Shown: positions 49,549-61,376 of the stretch, in pieces
How positions within the stretch are numbered: position 1 is the first letter of the stretch
How the letters are laid out: each line of letters starts with the position of its first letter
NCBI GenBank assembly: GCA_029959195.1
Contig: CP114119.1
Location: forward strand, 868,001 to 932,000
Length of the DNA: 64,000 nt
Direction: 5' to 3'
Origin: Dictyophora rubrovolvata
Lineage: Eukaryota; Basidiomycota; Agaricomycetes; Phallales; Phallaceae
The notes under the pieces: generated by a model
Told to the model about the DNA's origin: nothing
Seen by the model: only the letters and a program-made list of their open reading frames with translations
The model's database searches: none
Program-made: the position numbers and the translations under genes

Positions 49549-49857
49549 CTAAATAGGGTATGCCATAAGTTCATATCGCAGACCTTCCTTCAGATACACA
49601 GCGACGAGCAAGTCAGCCGTAACATTATTGGAATGACGTTTGACAAGAGGAAGGTGTCCGAGTGATCTGTCTTCAAACATTGTTAAATAGTCTATTTGCT
49701 TCGCCAACTGTTTTAGAAAAATATATTCAGAATACCTTCTCGAATAAGGATAAACTTGGGACGCACGACTAGCCACCGGAACCGAAGAAGTAGTGCGTAA
49801 TGGTTCAGAGCCTTCAAGAGGATATCCATGATCCTCATTCGATGAATTGACACTCAT
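49549..49857 (-). CDS. Small ORF, 102 aa, unrecognised
   Basis: Begins with an ATG and lies about 95 bp upstream of the second kinase on the same strand. Composition is protein-like (SSNEDHGYPLEGSEPLRTTS, later SRASQVYPYSRRYSEY). No domain, signal peptide or intron seen. It could be a small orphan gene, a short upstream transcript unit or a relic exon. Confidence 0.3.
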   Translation of the reverse strand: MSVNSSNEDHGYPLEGSEPLRTTSSVPVASRASQVYPYSRRYSEYIFLKQLAKQIDYLTMFEDRSLGHLPLVKRHSNNVTADLLVAVYLKEGLRYELMAYPI

Positions 49858-50761
49858 CGGTCATTCAACGCAGTGTACCTTTCGACAATTCTATATTCTA
49901 AGCATCAAGCCTTGTGAAAACTAGCGTCCGGCGTGCACTGACCTAAAAGACCTAAAAGACAAGAGAGACATCTGGGAAAGCTCAGCGTCAACCACAAGTG
50001 GAGTAAGTGTTAGTGCGGACCGAGCAGATTACAATAAAATCATCTGCTGCTAATCAGCTTATCAGTCTGAGCCCGGGATACCGTGAAAAAGAGGCTGGGT
50101 GCCGGAGCGGCCCAAAACCTCCAGTGGAATTGATACACAGACGCTCAAGGATGTACAATACAAACCAACCGAATACAAAAACAGACTAGTATAGAAAGTT
50201 AAGGAAAGAAAAAGAAAAAAGGGGGCGGAGTGGGCTGGGTGACGAAAAAAAATACAACGGTGTTACTACTTCGCGATAGGCAGGAAGAGAAACGGATGAG
50301 GAGCTGAGTCCTCACTAGGCCTCACTATTCGAGGTTATATCAACCTCATCGAGCTGAGACATTGCTGACAATGTCTGAGACATGGCCCCTAAGTCTCTGC
50401 AAATGGCCGCGGCCTCAGCACGAGTGGGGGTGTCATGTGACGGGCGCTCTGACCGCTGATTAGACCGTAGTAAACGATACCGTTTAAACACTAATTTATT
50501 ACCACAGCTATGGCTATCATACAATAACTCTCAATTAAATGTTTTCGTATAGAATTTATTTTCGAACTTGGAGCCGAAATCAACCTACAGCGCGGCTACG
50601 TATTTCGTGCCCTTTAAGGAGGTCAATATGTCCCTCGTAGAAATTTCCGCAATCAAAATTTGATATCGTCAATCCGCGCTTTTTTCTATTAATGCAACAA
50701 TGAGACAGAACATGTACAGCAGACGTAAGATGTTGTTCTACAAATCAGACATAACCAAGAT
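49858..50761. other. Intergenic
   Basis: Largely non-coding. A minus-strand frame ending at 50315 (with EAAAICRDLGAMSQTLSAMS) looks faintly coding but has no recognisable start exon or domain. Confidence 0.35.
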
Positions 50762-52407
50762 CTACTGAGTTTGACGTGAGATGGTGAACGAACGACGTCC
50801 CTGAAAAAAGAATCGATGAGAAATCAAAAGAAAATGAAGCAATTTATTTTGATGATACGAACCTTTCCTTGTTGTTGCTGTTTGGCACCGCCGGCAGCCT
50901 TTGTCGCACCTCCGGCTTGAGCGTTGTTTGCACCGTTGGCACCTTTAGCAGCAGCACCATTTGTACCTTTAGCGGCGGCACCGCCTGTGTTTCCAGTAGC
51001 AGTACCCTTAGCAGCAGTACCGTTGGCACCCGTTGCCGTTGCGGCAGCGCCATTTGCACCCGTAGCAGTAGCATTGTTCGCACCACCAGTGGCAGCACCC
51101 GAAGCACTAGCAGCAGCAGCATTGTTCGCACCACCAGCGGCGGCAGCACCTGCATTACCGAAAGTCTGATCCTGACCCACGCTACCAACACTGAACTACA
51201 AAAAGGGATTTCTCCGTCAACACACTGATAAGACTCTTCCCGTCCAAACACCAGAACTTACGTAAACTGCGTCGTCAAAGCTCCCATGTTGAGCAATGGG
51301 TGCTAGCACCGGTTGATGGTTTGCTGCGGTGTTGATTGTAGACACTTTGTAGAAACCTGCTGCTAATCCACCGTTAACTGTGGTGGAGAGAACACCGCCC
51401 TGCGCTGCATCATTGAGACCCCTGAAAGAACAGAAAAAGTGGAAAAAAATTTACATTAATATCTGAACGGAGCAATAAAAAGCACAACACGTACTTGAAA
51501 TATGTGAATTTGGTGGGATCAGCCGGGGTGGTGTCGGTGAAACTCTGGATTGGCTGAATGACGACGTGTGAATGTCCTATAACCTGACCGGAGCTGGCCA
51601 ATTGCTGTGGAGCACCCAAAAAGTTGGTATCCGCGTTGACGAAGGCACCAGTCTGGAGACCTTGGATGGCCATAGAAATAGTGAAAGTCTGGTTCTCCTC
51701 GAAGTTTTGACCGTTAACTGGAGATGTAAACTTTGCAGAAGGCAAATTGCCTTTGCTGGGAATCTGACCCATCGGAATTGGGTTGCACGAAGCAGTCGAA
51801 AATTGTTCACCGTTCGTAATCTGTTGGCCGAGACAGAAATTGATGAAATTGTTGGTGGTCGTCAAAGACGCCACTTCACCCGCTTCACTTCCATTCGCAC
51901 CGATACCAGTCTGGGCGTAGCCGGGTCCGATAACAGAGGGATCCAACGTCAACGAAGTTTGAGGATTGCTGTCACTGTTAGCATTGTTGTTGGCATTGTT
52001 ATTGTTGTTGGCGGTGCTGGCCGTACTGGAGGCATTGTTGCTAGCGGTACTAGCGGTACTGGTGGTGGCATTGTTGGCATTGTTATTGGCGTTGTTGTTG
52101 CCCTTGCCTTGCTGAGAACCGGCACCCTTCTGATTCTGGTTTTGGGTGTTGCCTCCAAAACGTCCACCCGCACCCCCGAAACCCTGGTTAGCACCTTCGA
52201 GTGGGATGAGATCATAAAAATAAGGATCCCGGGAAAAATAAACACTTACGACCACCGAAACCTCCACTGAACTATACGAATTGGTCAGCAAAAAAAAAAA
52301 ATGTTAAAAAAAGGGACGATACATACTCCATTGGGAAGCGCTGCTGCCTCTAGCAGAAGGGGAAGAATGACGACCAAAAGAGAAGAAAAGCTGGTGGAGA
52401 ACTTCAT
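50762..52407 (-). CDS. Secreted Asn/Ala-rich fungal protein of unknown function
   Basis: Six exons: 52407..52327, 52271..52250, 52194..51495, 51421..51262, 51195..50863 and 50800..50762, giving 444 aa. A signal peptide (MKFSTSFSSLLVVILPLLLE) starts it. A Gly/Asn/Gln-rich low-complexity part follows, then a core of about 190 residues (FINFCLGQQITNGEQ, SCNPIPMGQIPS, GHSHVVIQPI, GLNDAAQGGVLS, INTAANHQPVLAPIAQHGSF). After that comes an Ala/Gly/Asn/Thr-rich tail ending RRSFTISRQTQ. The core matches a family common in agaricomycetes that databases often call 'ribosomal protein s17'; I think that name is wrong, since the protein is clearly secreted and unlike S17. No GPI signal is obvious at the C-terminus. 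The second exon is only 22 bp. Role unknown, perhaps cell wall or matrix. Confidence 0.8.
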
Positions 52408-53218
52408 GACGGATATACAAAAAAAAAGGATACGCAAATTTTATTGAATGGTAAAAAAGGAAAGTTGGAGAATGGACACCAGGCCCGAAAGTGTGAAAAA
52501 GACGAAACGAGAAGGGGGAGGGGGAGAGGGAGTTGGGTTCGAGATGAAAAAAAAAATGTCTCCTGGGAAGCCTCTTTTTATGTATGGTAGAGTAGAGCGC
52601 TTGAATGGTTGCTACATGTAATTAACAACCATCAGAGTGTTCCCATAAGTACGACTCATCTGCGGTCAAAAATAAACCTTGAATAGAATAACCAAGGGGA
52701 TGGGTCGACCGTGGGGATTCTCTTCAATCTGTACAGGGTCAAACAACCGGCAGACCAGGCCAGGGCAGGCCATAAACTCACTTTTAGCAACGGTCAGTCT
52801 CCACTGCACAACCGCCAAGACGTACCGGTCTCCGGTAGTTGTAAGAGTACAGTAGTGATGCATGATGGGTTAGACCGTTCCCCGAGGTCGGACTGGGATC
52901 AGGATGGAGTTTAACAGTGGATTTATTGTTCGCGTAAAGCCCGAGCTGAGGATTTTTACTCGATGGCAAACAACAATCATCATATCAGCCAAATGGTTGA
53001 TTCAACCCAGATAGAAATGCAGAGCTAGCAAATACCTAGGATGGGTCGCACTCGGCAGCGAAATTTCATTCGATTTTCAATTGCTTTACTTGCTGCCAGA
53101 TGGACCTGTGCGTGCATACTCCTTATTCTAATCATGCTTGAAATAATACCCTTGTCATACAACGAAACGAGGAGGAGAGACATTATAATAACTACATCGG
53201 TGTGAGAGATTAGGTATG
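52408..53218. other. Intergenic, promoter side of the secreted-protein gene
   Basis: Purine-rich runs (52500..52550) lie just upstream of the secreted-protein gene, and a CATAAAAAG word on the minus strand near 52580 could serve as a TATA element. No gene is supported. Confidence 0.4.
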
Positions 53219-53909
53219 TCAAAATCTTGTTCTCAGGGTGAACAGGAACTGTTGGAGAGCTTCCATTTCATTTACAGTCTGTTTCTCGAAATGCCTCGCC
53301 GCGAGTGTCGCGAGCACGTCGTGAACAGCATCGGCATCAGCCAAAATGGGGGCGCGTCGACTGCGAGCGTCCTCCTCTTGCAGGCGGGAACTTCTTCGAC
53401 GCTGATGCTGATCTAATTGCTGCCCTTCTCTCACATCTCTTCGCACCCTGCTGGCGGCAGCGACTGGGCTGGGCATTCGAACTGCGACAGCTTGTATGTT
53501 GAGCAAACTGCTCGGTAACGGCGGATTGTCTGTCGAACAAGGCGAAGGGTGTAACATAGGCACTGCCTCAGCTTGTAAAAGGTACCGTCGTAGTCTTTCT
53601 GGTGGCAGTGAATGGAAATCAACCTGGTCCAAACAGTGATCAATTCCTGGGCTAAAGATCTGACATATCTCAACGCCCACCTACATTTAGTTCTGATGTA
53701 TCAATTTCGTCAATAGTCTTGTCTGTTCTCTTCGACGATGATGTTGGTTCAGCTCGTCTGCGTTTTGCTCGTTCTTGCACTCCTTCAGGCTTTTCTCCAC
53801 CGCGTTTACCACTGGACGAACCCGACGGCCCAATAAAAGCACTGTCATCCGCATTTGCTCGTTTACGAGCTTGTGGACGCGATTTAGATCCTGCTGGGCG
53901 TGGTTGCAT
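53219..53909 (-). CDS. SAP30-like Sin3-binding domain protein
   Basis: Two exons, 53909..53685 and 53623..53219, giving 209 aa; the intron is GTAGGT...CCAG. A basic N-terminus (SKSRPQARKRANADD, ERAKRRRAEP) looks nuclear. The Sin3-binding module is split: VDFHSLPPERLRRY at its start and LADADAVHDVLATLAARHF with VNEMEALQQFLF at its end. About 75 residues rich in Pro/Ser/Arg lie between, where animal SAP30 has a short linker. In the family this module docks on the PAH3 region of Sin3 in the Rpd3 histone-deacetylase complex. The assignment rests on motif pattern only. Divergent from chorismate synthase, with 162 bp between the two ATGs, so they may share a promoter. Confidence 0.6.
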
Positions 53910-54071
53910 GTTTTAGGTTAAATCGGGGATTACGAAATCATATAAATTTCAATGAAAAAAAAAACGTTTTTGAGGAATCGGGATTCGGTGTCGCCGCAAA
54001 CGCGTGACGTGACATTATTACTAAATCTGACTCCGAGTCACTTTGCGATCCAGGCTCGTGTTTTGAGAATA

Positions 54072-55670
54072 ATGTCGACTTTTGGCAGCCTATTTCGTGT
54101 GACGACTTACGGCGAAAGTCATGGAGCATCTGTCGGTGCAATCATTGACGGCATGCCACCCGTAGGCCTTTTCATTGCATGGGATTGCTGCCTCTCATTT
54201 TGATACGTGACTTCTTTGCAGGGCCTCGAGCTTTCTGCGTCAGATATACAGGTGCAATTGAGTAGACGACGACCAGGACAGACAAATTTAACAACACCAG
54301 TACTACATTCTATCTCCAAGTTCTCGAACGAGTCCTCAAAAGTTTCACGTTTTTGTTGATAGCGCGACGAAAAAGATCTAGTGCACCTGCAATCTGGCAT
54401 CGAACATGGTGTTACGCTGGGCACCCCTATTGCCTTGTTGGTGAAAAATGAAGATCAGAGGCCTAAAGATTACTCTGAAACGGATCTCTATCCTCGTCCG
54501 AGTCATGCAGATTATACATATCTTGCCAAATATGGCGTCAAGGCCAGCAGTGGAGGCGGAAGAAGCAGCGCAAGAGAAACTATAGGTTGTAAAAAATCCA
54601 CATATTCCTACTTTTATTTCGAGCTTACAATGAAAAAAATATCATAGGACGCGTTGCAGCCGGTGCAATTGCTGAAAAGTACCTCCGACTTTGTTATGGT
54701 GTAGACATAGTCGCATTCGTCTCTTCCGTTGGTAAAATACGGTTACCATCAACCCATTCGTCTACTTCGGATGAGAATAGTGACGAAGCAGAGGATGCAT
54801 TAACGCCCGAATTTAGACAATTGTTGGCTACTGTCACTAGAGAAGAAGTCGATAAGTATCAGACTCGTTGTCCTCACGCGGAAACTTCGGAAAGGATGAC
54901 CAAGGTATTCGTAGTGTACTTTTCACTGAGGTATTTGTTATTGAGAAATCTCTTGTTTACGCTGTCTAGCGTATATTGCGAGCAAAGGAAGCCATGGACT
55001 CTATAGGCGGCACGATCACTTGTGTTATCCGCAATGTTCCAGCAGGTTTGGGAGAGCCTGTTTTTGACAAATTAGAGGCAAAGCTTGCGCACGCAATGCT
55101 GTCTATTCCTGCAACGAAAGCCTTCGAAATCGGATCAGGCTTTCGGGGAACAGAAGTACCCGGATCAAAACATAATGACCCATTCGTCACTCGACCAGAC
55201 GGTAGTTTGGGAACGTCCACCAACTGGAGTGGCGGTATCCAGGGGGGCATCTCAAACGGAGAGGATATTTATTTCAGGTCAGATTCATTCGTCTCTGTGA
55301 TGTGCATCATACCTGCCTGATTCACCTTACCATTTATAGAGTTGGATTTAAAAGTCCCGCTACGATCTCTCAGCCGCAGCTTACTGCTCAATACGACGGA
55401 ACCGCAGGACAACTGGCCGCAAGAGGTAGGCATGACCCTTGCGTAGTTCCCAGGGCGGTCCCGATAGTCGAAGCGATGGCTAGTTTGGTCATCATGGAGT
55501 ACGTTTAACCATGCAGCATGCGATCCCATCATTATTTTTTTTCTAACTACGCGATTGACTGTAGCGCGTTGATGATTCAACATGCGAGGGAGAAGACCTC
55601 TGGCCTTTTGCCACCTATTACTACGCTACCACCAACAATGATTTTGCCTGCTACAAAGGGAGCGAACTGA
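54072..55670 (+). CDS. ARO2: Chorismate synthase
   Basis: Seven exons: 54072..54161, 54222..54299, 54363..54585, 54648..54904, 54970..55277, 55340..55498 and 55565..55670, giving 406 aa, normal for the fungal enzyme. It converts 5-enolpyruvylshikimate-3-phosphate to chorismate using reduced FMN, the last common step to aromatic amino acids. Signatures: [85 protein letters not shown] and [14 protein letters not shown]. Fungal enzymes of this type also reduce flavin with NADPH, and are therefore self-sufficient. The ATG at 54072 starts exactly at the conserved N-terminus even though the frame is open further upstream. Probably cytosolic; no targeting peptide. Confidence 0.96.
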
Positions 55671-55763
55671 ACGCATGTGCATCTCGGATGGGTTGCAACG
55701 ATCAGAATGATTTTGTCTCCAAGGAGAATGTCAATACTCTTGTGCCTTATTTTCTTGAAAGAG

Positions 55764-55804
55764 CCATACATACACACATACATACATACATACATACGTA
55801 TGTA
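55764..55804. repeat. TACA microsatellite
   Basis: A run of CATA/TACA units with one CACA interruption, ending in TACGTATGTA, between chorismate synthase and the next gene. Confidence 0.7.
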
Positions 55805-55996
55805 CTGGCAAAATTAAAATAAATTCATTTACTGTAAGATGGTTAATTAAACCAACCATGAATATGTATGGTGCTTCCGAAGATGAAATGATTTCCTCTT
55901 ATTTTACCTTGGGAAATTTTTGATGGCCATACATGTGGCGAAGATGTTGTTACTCTCCGGCATCGCAATTATGCCGCCTGGTTCTTGATCCCATTC

Positions 55997-57167
55997 ATGA
56001 CTACATACTTCAATGAAACATGGCCAACAACGATCAATAGTGAAAATATACGCTGGGAAAGTGTCAAAACTGAAGAGGAGGAGTACCTAGACAAGCTCCG
56101 TAGGTGATCGTATTGAACAAACGTATTTTCTCATGGTTTCCAACCTCCTCCCTTTCACGTAGAGTCGAAGTTAAAACGCGTGATGTCTCACGGCGCCCAA
56201 GGGTCTTTGTCAAACTCAGCTTCCGGCAGCTCTACAAAGAACAATGGTGCCCACCGTGACGTTCCGGGCACAAATGAAGGGGATACACCGATTGATGCCG
56301 AGCCTATTGATTTAGAAGACAGCGACGACCATATCATTCCACCAGTCGATGATGAAGGCCTTCACTTATTGTATGATCGAGAACCAGACAAAGACATCGT
56401 AACAGCGGAAGATCGCGCCGAACATTCAGAAGTCGTGGTCCTTGAACAAGAAGAACGTTCCACTAAAGACGCTGATGAGCCTGGTGCTGAAGATGGGGAA
56501 TCTGGATACCAACAAATTCCGGCGGATACGTCGCAAACCCAAACTACGCGAACATTAACTCGTCCCAGGATAGTCCGTTTCCACTCTCGTGTTCGTATAG
56601 GCTCTGGCATTCGGAACATCTCTACTTCATCTTCCGCATGTGAATCAGCCTCGTCATCCATTTCTGTTCCTCTCCGCGAGAGTGGTCCATCAGAATCAAG
56701 ACCAGCCTTGACAGGACGGCCCACTGCATCTTTGACAGAAATGCTTACTACGGACGCTACAACTGCCTGGCTAAACGGTCTGTCGGCAGTGCGTCGGGCG
56801 GAGCGACCGCAAGCTGGGAAGACCACCGCCAAGGCTGGCGCACCTCGAAGGCAGAACAGTAATTCGCCGACATCGACGGAACGAACAGCATTGCTTGCAC
56901 GCGTGTATTCCTACTCGGAACCGATTGAAAACGAATTTGACAATCAATTAGATCGAATACAGACTGCCGCGCGCAAGACTGAAGAGGAAGTCATGTTTGG
57001 GAAATGGCCATGGAGGTTGTTCAACCGATACGTGTGTAGTTTTCCCTATCCTTTCCAATGATTATTGTTTTTTTAACAAGCTTTAATCCTAGTGGTGGTG
57101 GTGGAGACTGGAACCTATAGTTTGTTGCTGTGAAAGGTTTGATGATGAATCTGACTCTGACATCTGA
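55997..57167 (+). CDS. Conserved-looking fungal protein with Trp/Cys-rich C-terminus
   Basis: Three exons as I read them, 55997..56099, 56163..57031 and 57093..57167, giving 348 aa. Most of it is hydrophilic and acidic/Ser-rich (IDAEPIDLEDSDDHIIPPVD). Near the end comes EEEVMFGKWPWRLFNRYWWW, then RLEPIVCCC, and a short acidic tail ESDSDI. The last intron (GTGTGT...CCTAG) falls exactly before the tetra-Trp run, which supports its being real. The start is uncertain: exon 1 joins in phase to exon 2 (GTAGGT donor, CGTAG acceptor) and its frame stays open upstream without another ATG; a start at 56183 is the alternative. No domain that I can name. The Trp/Cys block could be palmitoylated or membrane-associated; that is inference. 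Confidence 0.65.
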
Positions 57168-57440
57168 AGGTTCCCAATATCTTAAGGGTTTGACGATCCC
57201 TATACTATCTGTATTCTAGGAACATGTACTTATACTGACAGCGCACCACATAGGGAAAATCCGGACAAAAATGGGTTGATTGTGTATATATATTCCATAG
57301 TAAAGATATCTACAAGCATCTGATGTTTCCGCATCATCTATCCTTATAATATTTTCCGATAAACAATGTAATCAAAATCATAAGAAAAATTCGCAGGAAA
57401 AAAGTCCTTATTTATAAACTAATAAGATAGCTCTGGGTCA

Positions 57441-60400
57441 TTATACACCAGGCAAAGTGAAATCGGGGAAGTTAGGCCAGTTGCCCAATTCTGCTGGGTC
57501 GCCACCAATTCTGATCCAGTTGGACCATGATGGTGTGCCTCCATCTAACAGGAAGAGTTGATACCAGCCAGGCGGCGCGATATGAGCCTCAGGAGGTGCG
57601 GTGATAGTACAGGTAGTTCCCGAACACGAGAACTCTGGGAAGAGAGTTCGTGCACCCTGGAAAGGTAATTGGTTAATGCCGTTTATACATCTTTTCAAAC
57701 CAAGGGATCACACTCACGAAGGAGTTACCGTGTGTACTGCTGGCAGCTATTCGAGACGGAGCGATGAGATCACAAGTTTTGCAATTATAAGAGAAAACGA
57801 GCTCACCTCCCAGGATAGAAATACGAGTGCCAGCATTCGCGGGGGTTACCACATTAGTGATCTCATACTGACCTCCGTAATCCCAATCAGTCACGCTTAT
57901 ATTGTACGACGGTTGAACTTGTCCAGATGCAAGATACGGAGGAATGTATACTTCAATACGGTATTCTTCCGGGAATGGACCTCCATCAGGATTAGGGTCT
58001 GAACCCGAAACAAGAACACGCGCGTCTTGGAGGAGAATTGCTTCTGAGTGGTAGAGTCGAGCAACTATTGTGGTATTGAGGATGGAAATTCGTTGACCAA
58101 CGGGCTGTGTTGGATCATAAAGAAGCGCTGTCAGCTCGGGATCTGTCGCCAATCCAAAGCCTGCCACTCCTTGCTGAGCGCCATTCAAAATCCTAGAACA
58201 GCATTCAAGCAATGATAACAAAAGGGAAATAGTAAGACTACGTACATGTAGGTGCCATCCGGAAGAGGGGTCATGCACGTCATGACACGTTTGAATGGCT
58301 AAAAAAAAAATAAGATTACGAATGCCGAATATATAGCACTGTGAAGGTACATACCATACGCTCAAGTGCCCAGGTAGGATTATCTGACTCAGGTTGGGTA
58401 GAGACGCAGTTATCCAAAGCTAAACCAGGACCAGGAGTAGAACCACCACAAACAAGTACTTCTACAGGATCGGTGTAGGGCGCATGCTGAGGAAGAATGA
58501 GGGCAGTTCCTTCAAGAGGGTATGTTCGACCTCCTCCGCCTCCTGTTACCGCACCGGGAATTTCTGGGAACGTCTTAATCGTTTGGAAGGTAACCTCGTC
58601 TAAGATTCTAGCTTGGTTATAATAGAGAATAAAGATACCGCCGTGTGGCATGACAATAAGGAATGGATAGAGATTGTTAGGATCCGTTTCCTGACAAAAA
58701 TTAGCGAACTTTTTATTGACAGACTCAAACGTCTTACCAGCAAGAAATCAAGAAAAACTGTTGTGTTTCCACCTGCGGGTGTTGGGAGGATTTCGAGGGT
58801 TGGAACAGGACTACCATTACTTCCAGCTTCACCACCAACAACCAAAACAGACCCATTGGCCATTACAACAGTTCCGGGGTACCATCGTCCATTCTGGAAA
58901 AGGTGGTCAATGCGAACATCCCATTGTACGGCATAACTATACTTGCTTGTAAGCTGAGCTCATTGACATTCTCTTCCCAGTCAGTAGTTCCATTGACGCC
59001 AGGACTTCCCGATGGAGTATAAAGCCTCACTCCAAAAGTGGAACTAAGTGACCAACCACCGACGTTGAGAACACGCCCAGCTTTGTCCGGTAGAACTACT
59101 GATCCAGAGCAGAAAACATCTGTTTTGACATGCATGGCTCGCCATGCTAGATCGAATTCGCTGACAAGGGAGGTATCAAGCTCATAAGCACCCGTCGAGT
59201 TTGGCGGTCCAGTACCCCACTTCTCCAGGAATGTAACCTTATTGTTGATTCCGAGTGTTGCAATCAACGGAACGACAACACCAGGTACGAAAAACTACAG
59301 AACAACTTAAGCGATGTGGGGCCTTAATGTCAAAGGGAGACTCGACTTACTTCATACCAACCAGTGACTGCGGGTGTATGCCAGACATTCAACGGTGTGC
59401 CCACCCATTCATACAGTGATAATCGAAGCGCTCCGCCACACAGATGAATAGGATCACCAGTGCAGGCGGTGCTACAGTCCGATGCATCAGAAAAGGTAGC
59501 TCCATTGGCCACGATATCTTCAACGTCACCGCACCCTTGAAATTGGCGTAAGTACTGAATGAAACAAATACAGTGTAGTGACCAAGTGCGTACAGCATTC
59601 ATCACCGAATTCCATTCCCGCGGCAGGATAACCAAATGCAGCACATTGGTTAAGACAGGTCTCTGCGGAGTTGTTCGTCTCGAAGAAGAGTTGGTACGGG
59701 AAGACACGTGTGCCATTGTTCAGGTCGCTAAGGTGGGGACATGAATAAATGAAACTCAGACCATTTATGGGGGATAAATGAGCTTACACTAGACAGCCCT
59801 GATATTGCCAATTTCCGGGTAAACTCGTGTTTTGAGGGACAGGAACAGGAAGTAAGGTCAAATTTGCATTTGAAGAATAGACGGACAACCGGTTTCCGGC
59901 TCCGCAAGCCTCTCTGTAGGCAATTTTTAGTATATAATCGTCGGAACAGCAAAAATCACTGACGAAGCATTACCACCGCAAGCCATGTTGCAGTCGCTAG
60001 CGTCTGAAGCTACACCTCCGTTGGTGATTTCATTACCACAGACTGAGAGCATCTCCATTACATTCAGCATATAATCATCAAAAGAACAACATACAGCACT
60101 GAACAGCAAACTCCATCCCAGCAACAGTGAAATTCGCTGCGTTGCAGCTATTGACGCAGTCTTCGACAGTCAAATTAGCGTTATCCGGTAATTCATCGGC
60201 CAATACTCGACCGAAAGCATCGTCACTACACTTTATGTGAGTAGCTGAAAACTTCATGAGATTGCTATCGACATACACATAGCATCCAAAGTATTTCCAG
60301 TCAGTGGGTAAGCCAGCTGTTACGGGTGGAGGTGGCGGACCAGCAGGTGCAGCTCCACCTCCTCCCCCAGCAGGGGGTGTAGGGGGAACTGTCAAAACGC

Positions 60401-61376
60401 CAGTGAAATTGTATACATTGAGACGATTTGGACCACCACAAAATTCGGTGGCATTGCCTTGGCAAGGCATATCGCATCCATTATCGCCCGACGGTCCACC
60501 TCCATTCTCGAACTGGGTATCACAGACTGTGCGGATTGTTAATCAGATAAATATCAGACATACACGGACTTACAGCATTGCGTGGCAAACTCCAAGCCAG
60601 CGAGAGGGAAGCCGGAATCCTGACAGACAGACAGACAAGCTTGGACAGTCATCAAGCCGGTAACACCGACGCCTACACTCAGAGTCCGAGCATTGACAGA
60701 GTCGCTGAAAAAGAATGACAAAAAGTACGTAGGTGGAAGGAAAGAGATAATTTACTTGTAACAACCCAGAGACTCCCAAAGACCGAAGCTAGGTAAAGTT
60801 GCCGGTGGTGGTGGCGGGACTTGTCCATTCCAGAAGAAATCAAGTCGGTCAGGTCCACCGCAGGTCTCGTCGGCATTGCCTACACAGGCCGAGTCGCAGT
60901 CGGTGAAGGTGGTATTGGCACCACCACTAAGAGTTTGATTTCCACAATCTAATAATGCTCCGTTTGCGAATATGGAACGAGGTGACTAAGACTACTCACA
61001 GCATTCCTGACCGAATTCGACACCTGCAAAGACCCAGTTACCAGAATCACAAAATTGTGTACAGAGCTCTTGAGTCATATTCGCAGTGTTAGTGAAACTG
61101 CTGCCTTGAAGAGTACGAGAAGCAGGATTATCGCTATCGAAATGATTGTCAGTTGTCGCATTTTCAGGATTATTAAAGTCTACGAACGTGAAGCATCCTA
61201 GAAGGGTCCAATTGCCCGGGAGGACCGTCGGAATGGTAGTATCACGTCTTTGGAAAGATTGGAATGGCTCGGAACGAGCAGTCTAATGGCATAGTGAGCG
61301 ACCGCATGCAACAACACGTACTCGTCATAAGACTTACAGACAACCATAGGATGGCAGTCAAAAGAGCAGACCACAT
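57441..61376 (-). CDS. WSC-domain copper radical oxidase (glyoxal oxidase-like, AA5_1)
   Basis: I read 17 exons: 61376..61338, 61282..61000, 60948..60756, 60704..60574, 60526..60279, 60230..60095, 60042..59964, 59913..59788, 59727..59594, 59535..59351, 59294..58947, 58893..58738, 58690..58355, 58298..58246, 58192..57807, 57746..57718 and 57656..57441, in one frame, giving 1025 aa. After a short signal peptide come four WSC domains (WTLLGCF, ESLGCYN, WKYFGCY and WQYQGCLV starts; ECYCGN, QCFCD, QCFCGN and ECWCGD centres), with a Pro/Gly linker between the second and third. The oxidase follows: Cys in [10 protein letters not shown] and Tyr in RWYPGTVV (the cross-linked Tyr-Cys cofactor in this family), then [10 protein letters not shown] (Tyr-His) and STHGNSF (His). 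All copper ligands are present. Such enzymes oxidise aldehydes to acids and make extracellular H2O2 for peroxidases; the WSC domains probably bind wall glycans. One intron has a GC donor. Confidence 0.92.

Noticed and set aside
50315-50524. 70-codon minus-strand frame with a coding-like C-terminal half
   Set aside because: No credible upstream exon, domain or promoter; kept only as a note in the intergenic entry.
51572-52270. 232-codon plus-strand frame antisense to the secreted-protein gene
   Set aside because: A shadow of the Asn-rich repeat exon; the minus strand gives a signal peptide, in-phase introns and a conserved core.
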